Shown here piece after piece: positions 42,690 to 55,438 of a stretch of DNA of 64,000 bases; positions within the stretch are counted from its first letter, which is position 1, and the number at the start of each line of letters is the position of its first letter. The notes beneath the pieces were generated by a model, which saw nothing but the letters and a program-made list of their open reading frames with translations, was not told the DNA's origin and searched no databases. The stretch comes from Galerina marginata. Lineage: Eukaryota > Basidiomycota > Agaricomycetes > Agaricales > Galerinaceae. The position numbers and the translations under genes are program-made. The stretch covers positions 372,001 through 436,000 of the forward strand of contig JAECYW010000019.1 in NCBI GenBank assembly GCA_023014335.1, given 5' to 3'.

Positions 42690-45240
42690 GCAAGGCTTGA
42701 GCAAGGCCACCGATGATGCGATGATGCGTGAGATATTGTTTGTCCGTGTTATGCTTAGAGGATTGCCCAACTCTTCCTCTGAAAATGTCCGAACTCAGTC
42801 TTGGTTTTGAACTTTTTCTCAACTCTAGGATGAGCACGAAAGGCAAAGGGAGAACGTCCGCCGAAGAGCTCGAGGACGCCGAAGTCGCCTCTATGAGATC
42901 CTGCTCCCTGCTCAGCTGCAGTCCCAGTCCCTGTCCACGATCGTGGCACAAGCATACCGCCTCAACCAGTTCCCTCTCTCCGAGCTCACCCACCCGGGAA
43001 ACAACCCATCCAACCCGACCCCGCGCAGTACCAACGCGGCGCGCTGGGCGACCTCGACCAGGCATACACCGGGTCCTTCGTCCGGCGTCTCTCCCCATCC
43101 CGCGCTCCTCGCCCGTCTGCACGCAGCGGCTTTTTCCATCCCGCCGAGGTCGTACAACCACTCGGCGCCGTTCGTGTATGTGCAGCTCGCGAACTGGAAC
43201 GTAATCAGGCTCCCGCATGGCGACCCTCGACCAGAACTAGGCTGGGTATGAAGAGTCGACGTCGATGCCGATGCCGATGGCGAATCTGACGATGGTCTCA
43301 GGCCGACGCAGACGCAGATGGAATTGCTTCGAATCATACCGGTTGACTACCTCCGAAGCTCAGGCCTGCGGACGGGCTCCAACCCCGCTGCTACTAACTA
43401 CGCAGTTACTAGGATTTTCGGGTTCGTCTACCAGTACGGGGGCAGGGGCGGGGACGAAGCGACCTCATCCTATCCCAGCCCGTTCCCATTGCCACAGGGC
43501 CAAGAGCAAGAAGTGGATGAGCTCAAACGCGCGTCCAAGTGGGCAATAATTGTCGATAATCTCACTGACCTGCCTCTGGCCTTGCATCAACATCTGTTTG
43601 TTCGTCTCCCGGTGTTCTGCTCTTCACACCGCAAGTCTCAGTGCGAGTGGAGGTAAGCGAGCTTCCACGTCCACATCCACCCGTCGTCGCAGGAGCGCTC
43701 GACTTGATCTGGGACAGGAAGTTGGGACAGCACCAGCACCACCCTCGACACGTCCACCCCCGACATCACCAATGACAACACTGCACCCACAACGCCACCA
43801 GCAACGCCAGCAACACCACCACCAGCAACAACCCCGCCAATAACTCTAATACCAACACCGCAAACTCAGCACCACAAACCAAGAGGAGGAAGACGCGATG
43901 GAGCTACCACCGCTACGTCCACAACGATGCCAGTTCGGGTGCTAGGGGATGTAAACCCACGTCCGCGGGTCCCCGTCCACCCGCCAGTCCTCTCGCCCTC
44001 GCAGGGGGCCCAACAACACCAGCGACGCCCCCGCCAGCTCCCGCAACACCAGCACCAATACTACCACCAACGGCACCAGCACCTATAACACCAAAAACGC
44101 CGCCACCAACAACGCAACCAACAAATCTAACACCACCATCACACACCTGAGCGTGAAGTCGATCGAACTATCACCGCTACTGTACGTGCACGACGACGTC
44201 GACCCGCTCACAAGAACCTTGGACGCGATGTGGAGGAACTTGTGCTGGGCTGGGACGTCTTTGCAGCCTGTGCATTCGCCTTCTTTTCGTTCTGAACGGT
44301 CATTCCTTCTGAGCCGTGTTTCCCTCGTCATCGTGAGCCAGCTCTCCCTTGCGAGGGTTTCAGAGCGAGCGAGCAGGCTGTTGGGAAGTTGGAGTCAAGG
44401 ACGGGGAAGAAAGACGGCGTGTTTTAACACCATGGGGGGAGGTGCAGAGGAGTGCGGACGCGGATAGGCAGGGGATGCGGACTTGCTCGCCGGGTTGGGC
44501 GGGTCAACTGGAGATGGGGTGTGCGAGTGAGAGGACGACGCCGGTGTGGGATATAGCCTTTGCTGCGAGTTCGAGTTTGGGTGCGGGGGCTGGGCTAAGG
44601 CAGGTCATCCAGAATCGCAAACGCAAACGTAAACGGAAGGTCGAGCACAAGCACATGTACGTATATACACGGTCGCTCAGAAATCTACGACTACGATTAC
44701 AAGTACGACTGCACCTCGAGATGGGCGAGTCAACCAGCTTGAGAGGTCGTCGAGAATGGAGGTGGAAGTGGAGTCGGCGGGTGCGGACGACGACTCTGCC
44801 CTTATCGTGCGCCCTCGGTCCTACGCTGAGCCGGCATGAAAGCATGTGGGGCCGGAGCCGGAGTCGAACTTTGAATCAGGTATGTTTCGTCATTTCTACG
44901 ACTACATCATCGTCGACGTTGGCTGAATATTTTTTTTCTTGGGTCGTACAGGCTAATCATCTACACCCACCTCTGCCTGCGCCTCTATATTTGGTGTAAG
45001 ACCTAGAATTATCAGTCCTTCAGTTGCACCCACCCCTGCGCTCGCCTCTGCTGCTGCCTCTGCTTGCGGCTGCGCGGTCGCATGCCAGCGTGACACGGAG
45101 CGCCCACGTCTCCAACAATGTTTTTTTTACTCTCCTCATGCCGTTTTTCGAATCTGAAGTGCACGACGAGGCTTATAGCCAAACCTAGGGTACAGAATTT
45201 GAACCGTATATTATGTTTTTCTAATGAGTACATATATAAC
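42690..45240 (+). pseudogene. X3: longest decayed copy of the X gene
   Basis: The upstream segment GTTTGTCCGTGTTATGC and the start ATGAGCACGAAAGGCAAAGG (about 42831) match X5. The frame holds through EELEDAEVASM and then shifts. The SALLARLH..PRSYN block (about 43100-43170) is followed by the common jump after LPHG (about 43218). Unlike the other fragments it retains the block matching TRTLEAMRRN..WAGTSLQP of X5 (about 44200-44270) and the neighbouring EGFR region. It ends with the same intron (GT near 44881) and truncated last exon as X1, X2 and X4. Confidence 0.78.
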
Positions 45241-46136
45241 TAGCAAGGGTACGACCTAATAGATCAGAAACACCTACAGTGATTTGCATTGCCGTTTGCA
45301 CAGCCACTCCGCAAGAAAGTTGTTTGTATGTGTTGGCCTGGGATTTCGGCTTGTCCGCCGGTTGACGCGCTTGCGGTCTTTCCTGCGTTCAGTCTGCATT
45401 TTCGAGGCGAAGAAAAACTGTCGAGAGAGATTTCGTAGCTTGGCTTTTGCGAGGCCCCAATTTGGGCGTCTCCGAGGTCGAACTAGTGGTGGGAGAGGTT
45501 TTCTGCGACTCGGGCCATGACAAGATTCAATAAATTTAACAGCGAGCGCCCTCACGCTATGGTAGTATTTGAAGTGGGGATGAGGAGATATACTGGGGGG
45601 ATCAGTGATTACTGACAAGTCATACCTCCGTCAATAAAAATTACCTAGACATTATTTGGACGGATATGGGTGCTCTAGAGTCCCTGATATCGACTTAGAG
45701 AGTCCAGATTGCCCACAGAGAAGATGGTGAAATGTTATTGAGCTTGGGGATAGGTGTGTGCAAAAAACATGAAATCTCTCTCCTGTGAGGGGATTTCTCT
45801 GGCTAAAATTAATCTGAGTACACTGAGAGCGAGCTTAATGTAGCTAAAGAAGGAATATAAATAATTTAGGAAGATTGAGGAAATAAATGTCTCTAAAGGG
45901 GCGTTAGGGGAGGTACATCAAAAGTACAGCGCTGCAGGGTTTATGATTAAAGTTTGGCTACATCCACCTTGCTATTTTTTAAATGATATTGATTACTTCC
46001 CTCCCCTTGTTTAAAATGTGAAGGCATGAATGTATTCACAAGGTCAACATATAATTATATTTCGGGAATCTGATCCATCCCATCAATAAATGTGCTACAC
46101 TCACGAATACATTAAAAATCCGAGTACAGTGCTAAA
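45241..46136. other. Spacer between X3 and N6, no firm gene
   Basis: The longest frame is a minus-strand ORF of 114 codons at 45274-45618, rich in Arg and without a known motif; I do not call it a gene. The rest is AT-rich. Flank repeat F, expected here by comparison with the other cassettes, is absent apart from its first 40 bases. Confidence 0.45.
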
Positions 46137-47205
46137 TTAGGTCAAAAAAAAAAAAGGAACTTTATTTATAGCTCGTACTCGTCGAAACATGTCCAAGGCT
46201 ATAACAACATAGCCAAAACTACCACGGGACTGAAAAACTATCAATTCAATGAACTGTTCCTCTGGCCAAGAAAGGTCAGCCTTGATCCCGCGAGCGGCTC
46301 TGATCTGCTCGGACCCGTCTTTCAGAAATACGCGGAGGTCGTTAAACACGTTAACATCGTCCATAATGTTCATAGAGTGGGTCATCGATTTTAGCGCTGG
46401 TGCATTAAAGGTAGTCGTGATGTGAGGCTCGGGGCGGCTGCATATGAGGAATTTGATTCGTCCAGAGAGACGAGGGGCAGTGTCTTCAATGATGGCCAGT
46501 ATTCGTTTCTGGGCGCCTTCATTCCCACATTTATCGAGCCCGTCGATAATGATTGTTCGCGGGAGTCGGAAGGCGGGACTCATGGTTAGGGATAGGACGG
46601 GTACGGTAATGAGTTGCTCTACTTGCGTTTCTGGCGAGCGGTGGAAGATGATGGGATCCTTCTCGACGGCTTGTGCGATGTGGTGCTGGAGTTCAGGGAT
46701 ACTGTAAGCCATTTGGAAGGCGATTGTTGTTATAAGGTATTTTTCGTGGCCTTCGCTTTCGTTCCCGTTCGTAGAGGCGCCTGATCCTGGCGGAAAGAAG
46801 AAACTCGCCGCGAGCCGGTGCTTCTTGCACTGCGCGGCCGCGAACGAGCCTGCTATGGCTGATTTCCCGACTTGTGCTGGGCCAAAAAGCCATAGGATGT
46901 GCGATGGATTTGAATCTTCTGCGTTCCGGGCCCAGTCATCTAGCATTTGGAGAACGGCGATGCGTGTACCAGGGTGACATCTTGGGTTGTCGGCGCTGTT
47001 CGTGTCGTGGGTGGCGTTCAATACGACGTGTGGTTTGAATGATTCTTGGATCGCTAGGGTTTGCATTTGTCAGAAGAGAAGGAAGGGGTGAAGATTATTG
47101 GCGCTTACTGCGACGATGGCGATTGGGACGTTTCTTGAGCTGAACATTATTAATATATGTGCCACCTGTGACGAGCATGGAACCGTTTGGAGCGAAGATA
47201 GACAT
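46137..47205 (-). CDS. N6: truncated NACHT P-loop NTPase
   Basis: Exons 47109-47205 (MSIFAPNGSMLVTGGTYI) and 46137-47053, intron 55 bp, 337 residues. Walker A GPAQVGKSA, Walker B IIIDGLDKCGNEG, sensor CSRPEPH. Two residues are missing before the AEDSNPSH motif (WARNAEDS). The region ends FQSRGSFGYVVIALDMFRRV and then the poly-T stretch, followed by GACCTAATTTAGCACTG exactly as after N2, so N2 and N6 share the longest 3' flank. Confidence 0.88.
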
Positions 47206-47329
47206 AGCGAAAGGCGAACGCTCTGGGGGGGCAAGGTGTCGTGCAGTGGTGGTGGGAGGGAGGAAGAACTATTGCCTGAGGCGCTGGGGTGCGAAATGAA
47301 ATCCGAGTATACCACTACCAGGTCTTTTA

Positions 47330-47370
47330 CAGTTATACTCGAGTAGCACTGCCAGTTTTATTTATAAGGG
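47330..47370 (-). promoter_or_regulatory. Conserved N promoter at N6
   Basis: On the minus strand a TTATAAATAAAACTGGCAGTG block is followed by a CTCGAG palindrome (47338-47343), about 150 bp upstream of the ATG. The same arrangement precedes N8 and stands alone at 53.1 kb, so it is likely to hold the TATA box and a regulatory palindrome. Confidence 0.6.
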
Positions 47371-47439
47371 CTTAGATAATCCGAGGACCAGTGGCTTCTT
47401 GCGAAAAATGCGGTTGACGTATGGATATTTGTCGTTTTC

Positions 47440-47985
47440 ACCAGGGTAGGATCCGCTGGGTTTGAATATTTGGAAAGCAGGAAGGAATTTGAGATTCGGA
47501 GTAGAGCTGAGTGGAAAGGAGAGGCGCTGGGAATTGCATTGTCGCTGGGGTGCGAAGTACGGTCCGAGTCCGCTATACCACCTCCTTTTGCGAGTTTAGA
47601 AGCTAATACGATAACCCAAGGTCGTCATACAAGTTTTCTCCGTATCACTGATGGGAGTAGCTCTTTGAACAGGTGGTTCAGGATCGGACGAGTGATCAAC
47701 GAGTAATCATCTTCTGGAAGCTCAGGTAGGCCCGCAGGTCCAGTTGTTTGGGCTACTTCAACTCGACGATAAGAACTTGAAGTTGGCGAGATGTGCCAAT
47801 GGGGACTGGGCGAGCTGAGAGCATTAGGTTCCGCGACGTCGCTGTTTTCGTCGAACCGAGAAAGGCAAAGCACATTACTGAGTGATCCAATTGATTATCG
47901 CTGATTGAATAACAAAAGCGTAGTGGCTGGTGGACTATGACGCAAGGGATTGACGCCAATAGGAGGGGCGCCGATTCATACAGCT
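47440..47985. other. Spacer with a short cassette repeat
   Basis: 47460-47620 matches 53290-53410 (AATATTTGGAAAGCAGGAAG; GGGTGCGAAGTACGG). The rest has only short frames; no gene recognised. Confidence 0.5.
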
Positions 47986-48800
47986 AATGTATAACCTCTG
48001 AGAAATCGAAAAAAGCATGGTGTCTCGATCTTGATGCCGGTGGAAAAGTTGGTGGATACCTAAACGAGTAGCTGTCATGAAAGACCTTGCAAGGTCTACC
48101 AAACCGAAATCCTAATGGGTGAAAAGATGAGTGATGTCGCTGCGGCGTTGACCTAAACACAGCGTACAAATACAGTCGACCTTGGAGCCGCCTGGACCGG
48201 GAATATCGCGTATGAAACAGGAAATGAAAATGGACTAGAGCTCTACTTGGGCTAAGGGAAGGTTGCTGGGTAAAAGGGGTCGGTTCATCGTCCGAAATGA
48301 TGATTCAAATTGATGATGGTACATACCCATTAATTATACTCGAGTACGAGTGGAAAGTATCCCGCTGCGCAATTATTCCATGCCAAGCTGAGCCTTTTTT
48401 TCATTATTCGCGACCAATGAAGGCAGGAGAAAGGTTCACTGTAAACGCACCTAACCAGATCAACCTGCGCTTTTATATATCCAGCCGGAATCGAATTCAC
48501 GTAGTCGGCTAGAAAAAGACGTCTGAAGTACGAGTTTCTAGGATAAGTGAGAGCTTGAACGTTCACTTACTGAGTCTTTTCTATGGATAGGATATGAGGT
48601 CCGTCGATTCCATCGGCACTTTCTGGTTCGTTCTTTACAGGATTCAGAATTGGTCCGTAATTGTTTGAATCGGAAGTTTCGCTTTGTCGATAAGAGTGAT
48701 ATTGCAAGTGAGTCAGCCGGGCGATGATCTCCAAAGTTAGATGTACGGAAAACTCACCTCACTGTACCTTATGTGCACATGCGATTATGTTGCTTTACTC
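47986..48800 (-). repeat. Z repeat unit
   Basis: A single well-preserved unit. The minus strand encodes ADYVNSIPAGYIKAQVDLVRC (48400-48515) after a splice-like TTTCTAG, with GTAAGTGA at the 5' junction near 48567. The frame is open for 78 codons only. Confidence 0.6.
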
Positions 48801-49559
48801 TATGAAGAGTAAACATCTTGATAGTTATAGAATTGGTGACTAGGCAGTTGAGGAAAGGAGAGGCCGATACGTTACACCTGCGAGAATTACGGGATGGTTG
48901 GCTTTATTTAAAATTCACCACGACGATGTCAATGCTGGACACGTTTTAGGCTCCAGGTTGGTGTGAGTCACGAATAATGAGATGCCGCCCTTGACCTTTG
49001 CGCTATTTCGTGGAGACGTAGACGGGAGTAGGATATGGTGGGTTCGATCCTTTGGAAGAGATGGACTTGAGATCGGAGGTAGTAGGACTGAGGAGAGGGG
49101 TCGAGGATTGCCTTGCGCCAGGGTGGGGGGTGCAGTCCGAGTCCTAGTATCCCGCCACACATTTCGAAGCTAGGGCGAAAGCAGTACAGATGGTCATTAT
49201 TTTCAGAGAAGCCCTGGTTCATTCGCGGTATTTCTGCCTCTGGAAGATGATTCTTTTAAACCAGTTCAAGGGCGGCGAGTTAAACAGGCTCCAGGAGTTA
49301 CTGTACCGTCCATTTATTCTTCTAGTCGGGCATACATCGCCATCGTCAAGCCATCATCGTCTTGAGGATTCAACATTCATTGTCCAGGTTCAGTAGGCGT
49401 TGGTTGGCAGTGGAAGCGTGTTTGGGATTCTCATAAAAATATTCGACATTGCCAGTGGTTCGTCATAAGAGACGATGAGTATTGTTCCAACAACCACTTC
49501 AGTTGAAAGAGCCAAGAAAGAGCAGAGATGAAGTTGCAATTGCTTGGCCGTTCCAAGTG
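48801..49559. other. Region upstream of X4
   Basis: Homologous to the DNA before X1, X3 and X5. It contains short frames on both strands but none conserved between cassettes. Confidence 0.5.
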
Positions 49560-51340
49560 TTGTTTGTCCGTGTTATTCCCAGAGGATGGCAACATCTCGT
49601 CCGCAGAAAATGTCCAGAGTGAATCTTTGATTTCATTGTTCAACTTTTCCCCAGTACGCACAGGATGAGCTCAAAAGTTAAAGGGAAATCGTCTGCCAAA
49701 GAGCTCGTGGACGCCGAAGTCGCGTTGAGCATCGTGTCGTCGTCGTCAGACTCGGGCTCCAAAAGGCGCGACTTCAAGTAACTGACCGATGCAAGGTCCT
49801 CTATGATCCAGCTCCATGCCCAGTTGCAGTCTAGCGCCTTGGCCCAAGTACACCCAGTAGCCCCATCGGACTCACCAGACTCCGCCTCAACCAGCTCCTC
49901 CTCCCCTAGCATCACTGGGCAAACAACCCACCCCCAACTGCCCCTCCCGCCAACCCTAACCGCCCCTGACCCCGCGCAGTACCAGCGCAACGCCTTCGGC
50001 GACCTCGACTAGGCATATATCGCGTCCGCGCTCCTCGCCCGGCTGCACGCCGCGGCCTTCTCCATCTCGCCGAGGTCGTACAACCCCTCCGCGCCGTGTA
50101 CGTGCAGCTCGCGAACGGAGACGTGATCAGCCTCCCGCATGGGATCCTCGAGCAGAACCAGGCTGGGTACAACGACAACCACACGCCGACGTCGACGTTG
50201 ACGGTTTTTTGACAATGAACTGCGGACACGCAGACGCAGGCGACACTGCTAGCTGTCGACCACCTCCCAAGCTTAGGCTCGAGCATGCTCTCCAACCCCA
50301 ATCCTACGCAGGTACTAGGAGGCTCGGGTTCATCTAGCAGTACGGAGTTGGGGGCGGGGGCGGAGGCGAAGCGACCTCGTTCTATCCCGGCCCCGTTCTC
50401 ATTCCCACAAGGCCAAGTCCAAGACGAGGACGAGCTCGAACGCGCGTCCAAGCGGGCAAGGATCGACGATGATCTCACTGCCTCTGCCTCTAGTCTTGCG
50501 TCCATATCTGTTTCTGCCCCTCCAGTACCACGTCCACGTCCGCCGGTCCCCCTGCCCTCGCTTTCGCAAGAGTGACCAACTTGACCGGGAACAGCACCAC
50601 CACGTCCAACATTACGAACACCAACGGTACCACTGCCCCCAACAGCAACCCCAGCAACCACAACGGCAGGAACCACACCACCACGTACAACTGCATCTCG
50701 AGATGGACGAATCGAGCAGCTTGGGAGGTTTTTGGGAGGGGAAGTGGATATGGAGTCGGCAGGTGCATGTGCAGGCGCTGTTCTTTGACGAACGCGAATG
50801 CGGGAAGGAGTGAGGAGGAGGAGGAGGACCAGGAGGCGGACCAGGAGGAGGCGGGAACGACGACGAGGACGACTCTGTCGTTATTGTGCGCCCTTGGTCT
50901 ACCCTCAACCGGAATGAGAGCAGGCTGAGTCGGAGCCGGAGTCGAACTCTGAATCAGGTATGTTTTTTCCCTTCTATAATCATATCGTCGTCAACGTTGG
51001 CTGAATATTTCTTTCTTGTACAGGCGAAATCATCTAGAGTACACCCGCCTCCGCCTCCACCTCTATATTCGGCGCAAGACCAAGATCAATCACCCCTTCA
51101 GTTGCATCCGTGCCCGCGCCCGCCTCTACCTCTGCTTCCGCGCGTAAAGGAGCTGCGAGGTCGCATGCCAGCACGACCTGGAGCACTAACGTACCCAACA
51201 AATTTATTTATTTTGCTTTCCTCATGCTGTTTTCGAAACTGGAGTGCGTGACGCGTTACGTGGCTTATAGCCGACCATTGGGTACAGGATTTGAAACTGT
51301 ATATGATATTTCTCTATGAGTAAATATAAGTAGCAAGGAT
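49560..51340 (+). pseudogene. X4: decayed, shortened copy of the X gene
   Basis: Start region ATGAGCTCAAAAGTTAAAGG (49664) and the KELVDAEVA block are followed by an insertion and frameshifts. The MIQLHAQLQS segment (49803) is intact and matches X5. The common jump after LPHG (about 50145), the FPQGQVQDEDELERASKRARIDDDL block (50400-50470), the RSTLNRNESRLSR block (about 50890-50950), the last intron (GT near 50959) and the shared truncated last exon follow. Stops at several points. Confidence 0.76.
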
Positions 51341-51645
51341 ATAACCTAATTAGATCACAAACACCTGATTACACGTAGAAAGACCTTGAAACAAATACAT
51401 ATTAGGGTTCACATTTGGCCAGTCGCCTCGGACCTCAACCTTCCCAATTTCTTACTCATACTTACCTGCCTGCACTTTCTTCATTCCGCTACCCATCCAA
51501 TCAGCATGCCCATAAAGGGCGAGGGCAGCTGCTCTGGCCCTGGCGATGCGGCTGCTGCGATCTGTGGGACCGATCATATTTAAGTGATAATGACTGCGCC
51601 AACTTTGAATTCCCCTATATAGTAAGGCAAATGATCTAAATCAGG
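51341..51645. repeat. Partial flank repeat F and N7 3' flank
   Basis: 51345-51500 matches the first part of repeat F (ACACGTAGAAAGA..CCAATCAGCATG). The rest is unique and ends at the poly-A/poly-T boundary of N7. Confidence 0.6.
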
Positions 51646-52723
51646 TCAAAAAAAAAAAAGTAAAACAGGAACTTTATTTATAGCTCGTACTCGTCGAGAC
51701 AGATCCAAGGCCATACTAGCATAGCCAAAGCTACCACGGGACTGAAAAATTATCAATTCAATGAACTGTTCCTCGGGCCAAGAAAGGTCAGCCTTGATCC
51801 CGCGGGCGGCTCTGATCCGCTCGAAGCCGCCTTTCAGAAATACGCGAAGGTCGTCGAACACGTTAACTTCGGCCATGAGGTCCATAGAGTGGGTTATTGA
51901 CTTTAGCGTGGCTGCATTAAAGGTAGTCGTAAGGTGGTGCTCTGGGCGGCTGAATATGAGGAATTTGATTCGTCCAGCGAGCCGAGGGGCGGTGTCTTCA
52001 ATGATCCCGAGTATGCGTTTTTGGGCGTCTTGATCGCCGCATTTATCGAGCCCGTCGATGATTATCGTTCGCGGGACTTGGAAGGCCGGGCTCGTGCCCA
52101 AGAACAGGACAGGCGCAATGATGAGTTGCTCCACTTGGGTTTCTGGTGATTGGTGGAAGATGATGGGGTTATTCTCGACGGCTTGTGCGATGTGGGGCTG
52201 GAGTTCAGGGATGTTGAATGCCATTTGAAAAGCGATTGTCGGTATAAGGTGTTTCTCGAGACGTTCGCTTTCGTCCTCGATTGTAGAGTGACCTGGAAAG
52301 AAGAAACTCGCTGCGAGGCGGCGCTCCTTGGCCTGCGCAGCTGCGAACGAGCCTGCTATGGCTGATTTCCCGACTTGTGCAGGGCCGAAGAGCCATAAGA
52401 TATGTGATGAAATCGAGTCTTCTGTGCTCCGAGTCTGAGACCAGTCGTCTAGCGCCTTGAGGACGGAGATGCGCGTGCCGGGATGACATCTTGGGTTGTC
52501 GGCGTTGTTCGTGTCGTGGGTGGCGTTCAAAGCGACGTGTCCTTCGAAGCATTCTCGGATTGCTGGGGTTTTTTGAGTGTTAGAAGAAAAAAAGGGGTGA
52601 AGATGGTCGGCGCTTACTTTGACGATAGCGATTCTTCCGTTTCTTGAGCTGGAGGGTATTGTTGTGCGTGATGAATGTGCCGCCTGTGACGAGCATGGAA
52701 CCGTCTGGAGCGAACATTGACAT
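51646..52723 (-). CDS. N7: truncated NACHT P-loop NTPase
   Basis: Exons 52618-52723 (MSMFAPDGSMLVTGGTF) and 51646-52562, intron 55 bp, 340 residues. Walker A GPAQVGKSA, Walker B IIIDGLDKCGDQ, sensor FSRPEHH. Four residues are missing from the loop after FFFP (FFFPGHSTIEDE). The frame stops inside the poly-T tract. Exon 1 ends NRYRQ instead of NRHRR. The TATA-like element upstream is degenerate. No lesion seen. Confidence 0.88.
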
Positions 52724-53040
52724 AAGTAGGAGAAGGCGTTTGCTCTGGGAGGGCAGGACGTCGTGGTGGTGGAGGGAAGGAGGAAGAGATGTTGCCTTGA
52801 GGTGCTGGGATGCGAAATGCAATCCGAGTACACCGCTACATGGCCCTTCATAGCCGCAACACTGCCGGTTTTAATTTTAAGAGCCTTGATAATCCGAGGA
52901 CTAGGGAGTACTGTTTTCCCACTCGCAAGGCGACAAAGAATTGCTGAGCATGGTGGCATAAATACTTTGTTTTTCGGAGAGAAAGGACGCAACGTCGGTG
53001 GGCGTTTTCTTTACTCCCATTCCAAACCATTCTCGAGGTG

Positions 53041-53230
53041 ATATCAGTCCGAAGAGCAGCTGCTCTATGGCTAAGGTGGGAAATTCAGTACGAGTACACC
53101 GCTACCTGGCCCACCATATTGGTGCTACTCGAGTATAACACTGCCGGTTTTATTTATCTGGCGATTATGTAGACGCCCAGGTAGTTTTAGGGCTGGTGGC
53201 TGCTAAGAAAAGAACCGTCGATGCGCTAGC
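53041..53230 (-). promoter_or_regulatory. Orphan copy of the N promoter
   Basis: A block matching the N6 and N8 upstream region, including the CTCGAG palindrome, GCACTGCCGGTTTTATTTA (about 53135-53157) and the following 60 bp, but with no N coding sequence next to it. N7 has its own, poorer, copy at about 52860. It probably marks an N gene lost by unequal crossing over. Confidence 0.6.
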
Positions 53231-53289
53231 CAGTGAGAATTCCGCGGTGGTGGCTTGCACTACGTACCTGGGCGTACTAGTAGGATGTG

Positions 53290-54650
53290 GTATTTTCGAA
53301 TATTTGGAAAGCAGGAAGCTCAGTTGGGTGCGAAGTACGGCCTGAGTCCGCTACACCACCCATTTTCGCCAGTTTCGGGGCTAAGGCGAAAGCAGTAGAG
53401 GTGGACTTGATGTAACTGAAGTTCTGTCCTACAAAAAACTTCATAATTAGGTGATCATTTGAAATAATATTCGAGCCATACCACGCCAGGATCACGGCTT
53501 TCAAGTTCAGGTTTCTTCTCGTCGTGGGCAATCATTGCTTTCGCTTCCAGAATAACATGGAGATTGGGTATCACACATTCATTTATAGCAAGCGCCTACA
53601 TCATGAATTCGACCATCATTACATAAGGTCTTCACGTTGATATTGATATCTCGAGACTAAGTACGCACGCCAAAAATTAGCTTTCTTAACGTCGTCGTCT
53701 TCATCAAAACCGAGTAAAGTAAAGTGCATTGTTGAGGCTGGCTGGTGGAATATGACGTGGGGGTTCTCAGTAGGAGGAAGACGATTAGGACGCGTTCAGA
53801 GAGGCGCCGAAAGCTGATGTAGTAAAACCTCCGGGAAATCAATGCTTCTTCATGCCGTTGGAAGAGTTGGCGGATACCCAAAATGAGTGGCCGTCATGGA
53901 AGACCTTGTAAGGTCCACAAAATCTAGATCCTAATGGGTGAAAACGTCAGTAATTTCGGAGCGACGTTGACTTAAACACGGCGTACGAGTAAGTATAATC
54001 GAGTTTGGACTAGCCTGGACTGGGATTATCGTGTTTGAAACAGGGGATGGAAAAGGACCAGAGCTTTATTGGAGATAACGGAAGATTGCTGGGAGAAAAA
54101 AATGGCTTCGTTGATCGTTCAAAATGATGTCTTGTTTTTGAGCGGCCAACCTGAGTATGTGTAGTAAAGGACGATTTGGATTAACGAAGGTGCACACCCT
54201 GAGGAAGGGAATGTATCTTCCTGCGCCGGAAGTTCCGTGCTGCGCTAAGCTTTCGTTGTTAGCAATTAGCGAAGACAGAGGAATGTTCACGGTAAACGCA
54301 CCAAACTAAATCAGCCTGTGCTTTAATTATGCAACTGGAATCGAATTCACGTAGTCTGGTCGGCTAGAAAAGACCTGTTGAATACGAGTTTCTGGAATAA
54401 GTGAGGGTTTCGACGTCAACTTACCGAGTCTCTGATATTTAATATGGATATAGGCTCATTGCTTCCATCGATACGCTCTTGTTGACCTAGAGGATTTAAA
54501 ACGCGGTCCGTGAGTGTTAAATCGGAAGCCTCGCTACTAGAGTATGTCGATGAGATAATATCGAGTCAGTCGGAAGATGATCTGTTCGTAAGTTAGATAT
54601 ACGGAAACCTCACTTCAGCGTACCGAATGTGATTATGTTGCTTTACTCTA
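53290..54650 (-). repeat. Short cassette repeat and Z repeat
   Basis: 53290-53410 repeats 47460-47620. From about 53690 a Z unit follows, with the exon/intron marker at 54328-54430 (minus strand). The unit is degenerate and has no open frame. Confidence 0.55.
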
Positions 54651-55438
54651 TAATATAGTAGATGCCTTGACAGTTGTAGGACTGGTGACCAGACAGTTCT
54701 GAGTTGAGGAAGGGAGCGGTAGACGAGCTAAACTGTAAGAAATATGCGATGACTAGCCTCCACCACGACGATGTCAATCAAATTGCCGGTTGGACGCGTT
54801 TTAGGCGCCGGGTGGGTGTGAACCACGAATAAGAAGTTGGGGTACGAGGTGCAGTCCGAGTCCTAGTATTCCGCTGCACCACCTTTCGCCAGTTTTTGAG
54901 GGTAAAGCGAAAGCACAACAGATCCAGATGGATATCAAGGGAGGAAAAGGACCTGGTTCATTAATTTCGTAGTTTTTCCGGTGTCTGGAACATAATGCGT
55001 GGGCACGAGCTCAAGGTTCAAGAGCGGGGAGTTAAAAAGGTCGCAGTAGCCACTGCATCGTCCATTTATTGTCGGTACGTCCTCTTGTGGATTCGATGTC
55101 CAGGTTCAGAAGGCGTGGGTTGCCAGTGGAAACGTGTTTGGGAATCTCTCATGAAAATATTCGTCATTGCCAGTGGTTCGTCAAAAGAGATTGTCGCGTC
55201 GAAAAGAGTCAAGACCATGAGTATTTGTTCCATAAAAGACTTCAGTGGACAGAACAGAAGTAGATCGTTTCTTGGAATCGTTTCAGACTATTTTAGCAGA
55301 ATATCAACCCGACGAGCAAGGCCACCGATGATGCAGGGAAGGTGATGTTTGTCCATGTTATGCCCAGAGGATGGCCCAACTCGACCTCTGAAAATGTCCG
55401 AAGTCATTCTTGGTTTTCAACTTTCTCGCAGGTACATA
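54651..55438 (+). other. Upstream region and possible 5' exon of X5
   Basis: Homologous to the regions before X1, X3 and X4, hence a shared upstream region. 55340-55438 is open in the X5 frame, with an ATG at 55355 and others downstream, and contains GTTTGTCCATGTTATGCCC conserved in X3. The real start could lie here or at 55439. No clear TATA box. Confidence 0.5.

Noticed and set aside
45274..45618. 114-codon minus-strand ORF
   Set aside because: No motif, not conserved in the other cassettes, and overlapped by an equally open plus-strand frame.
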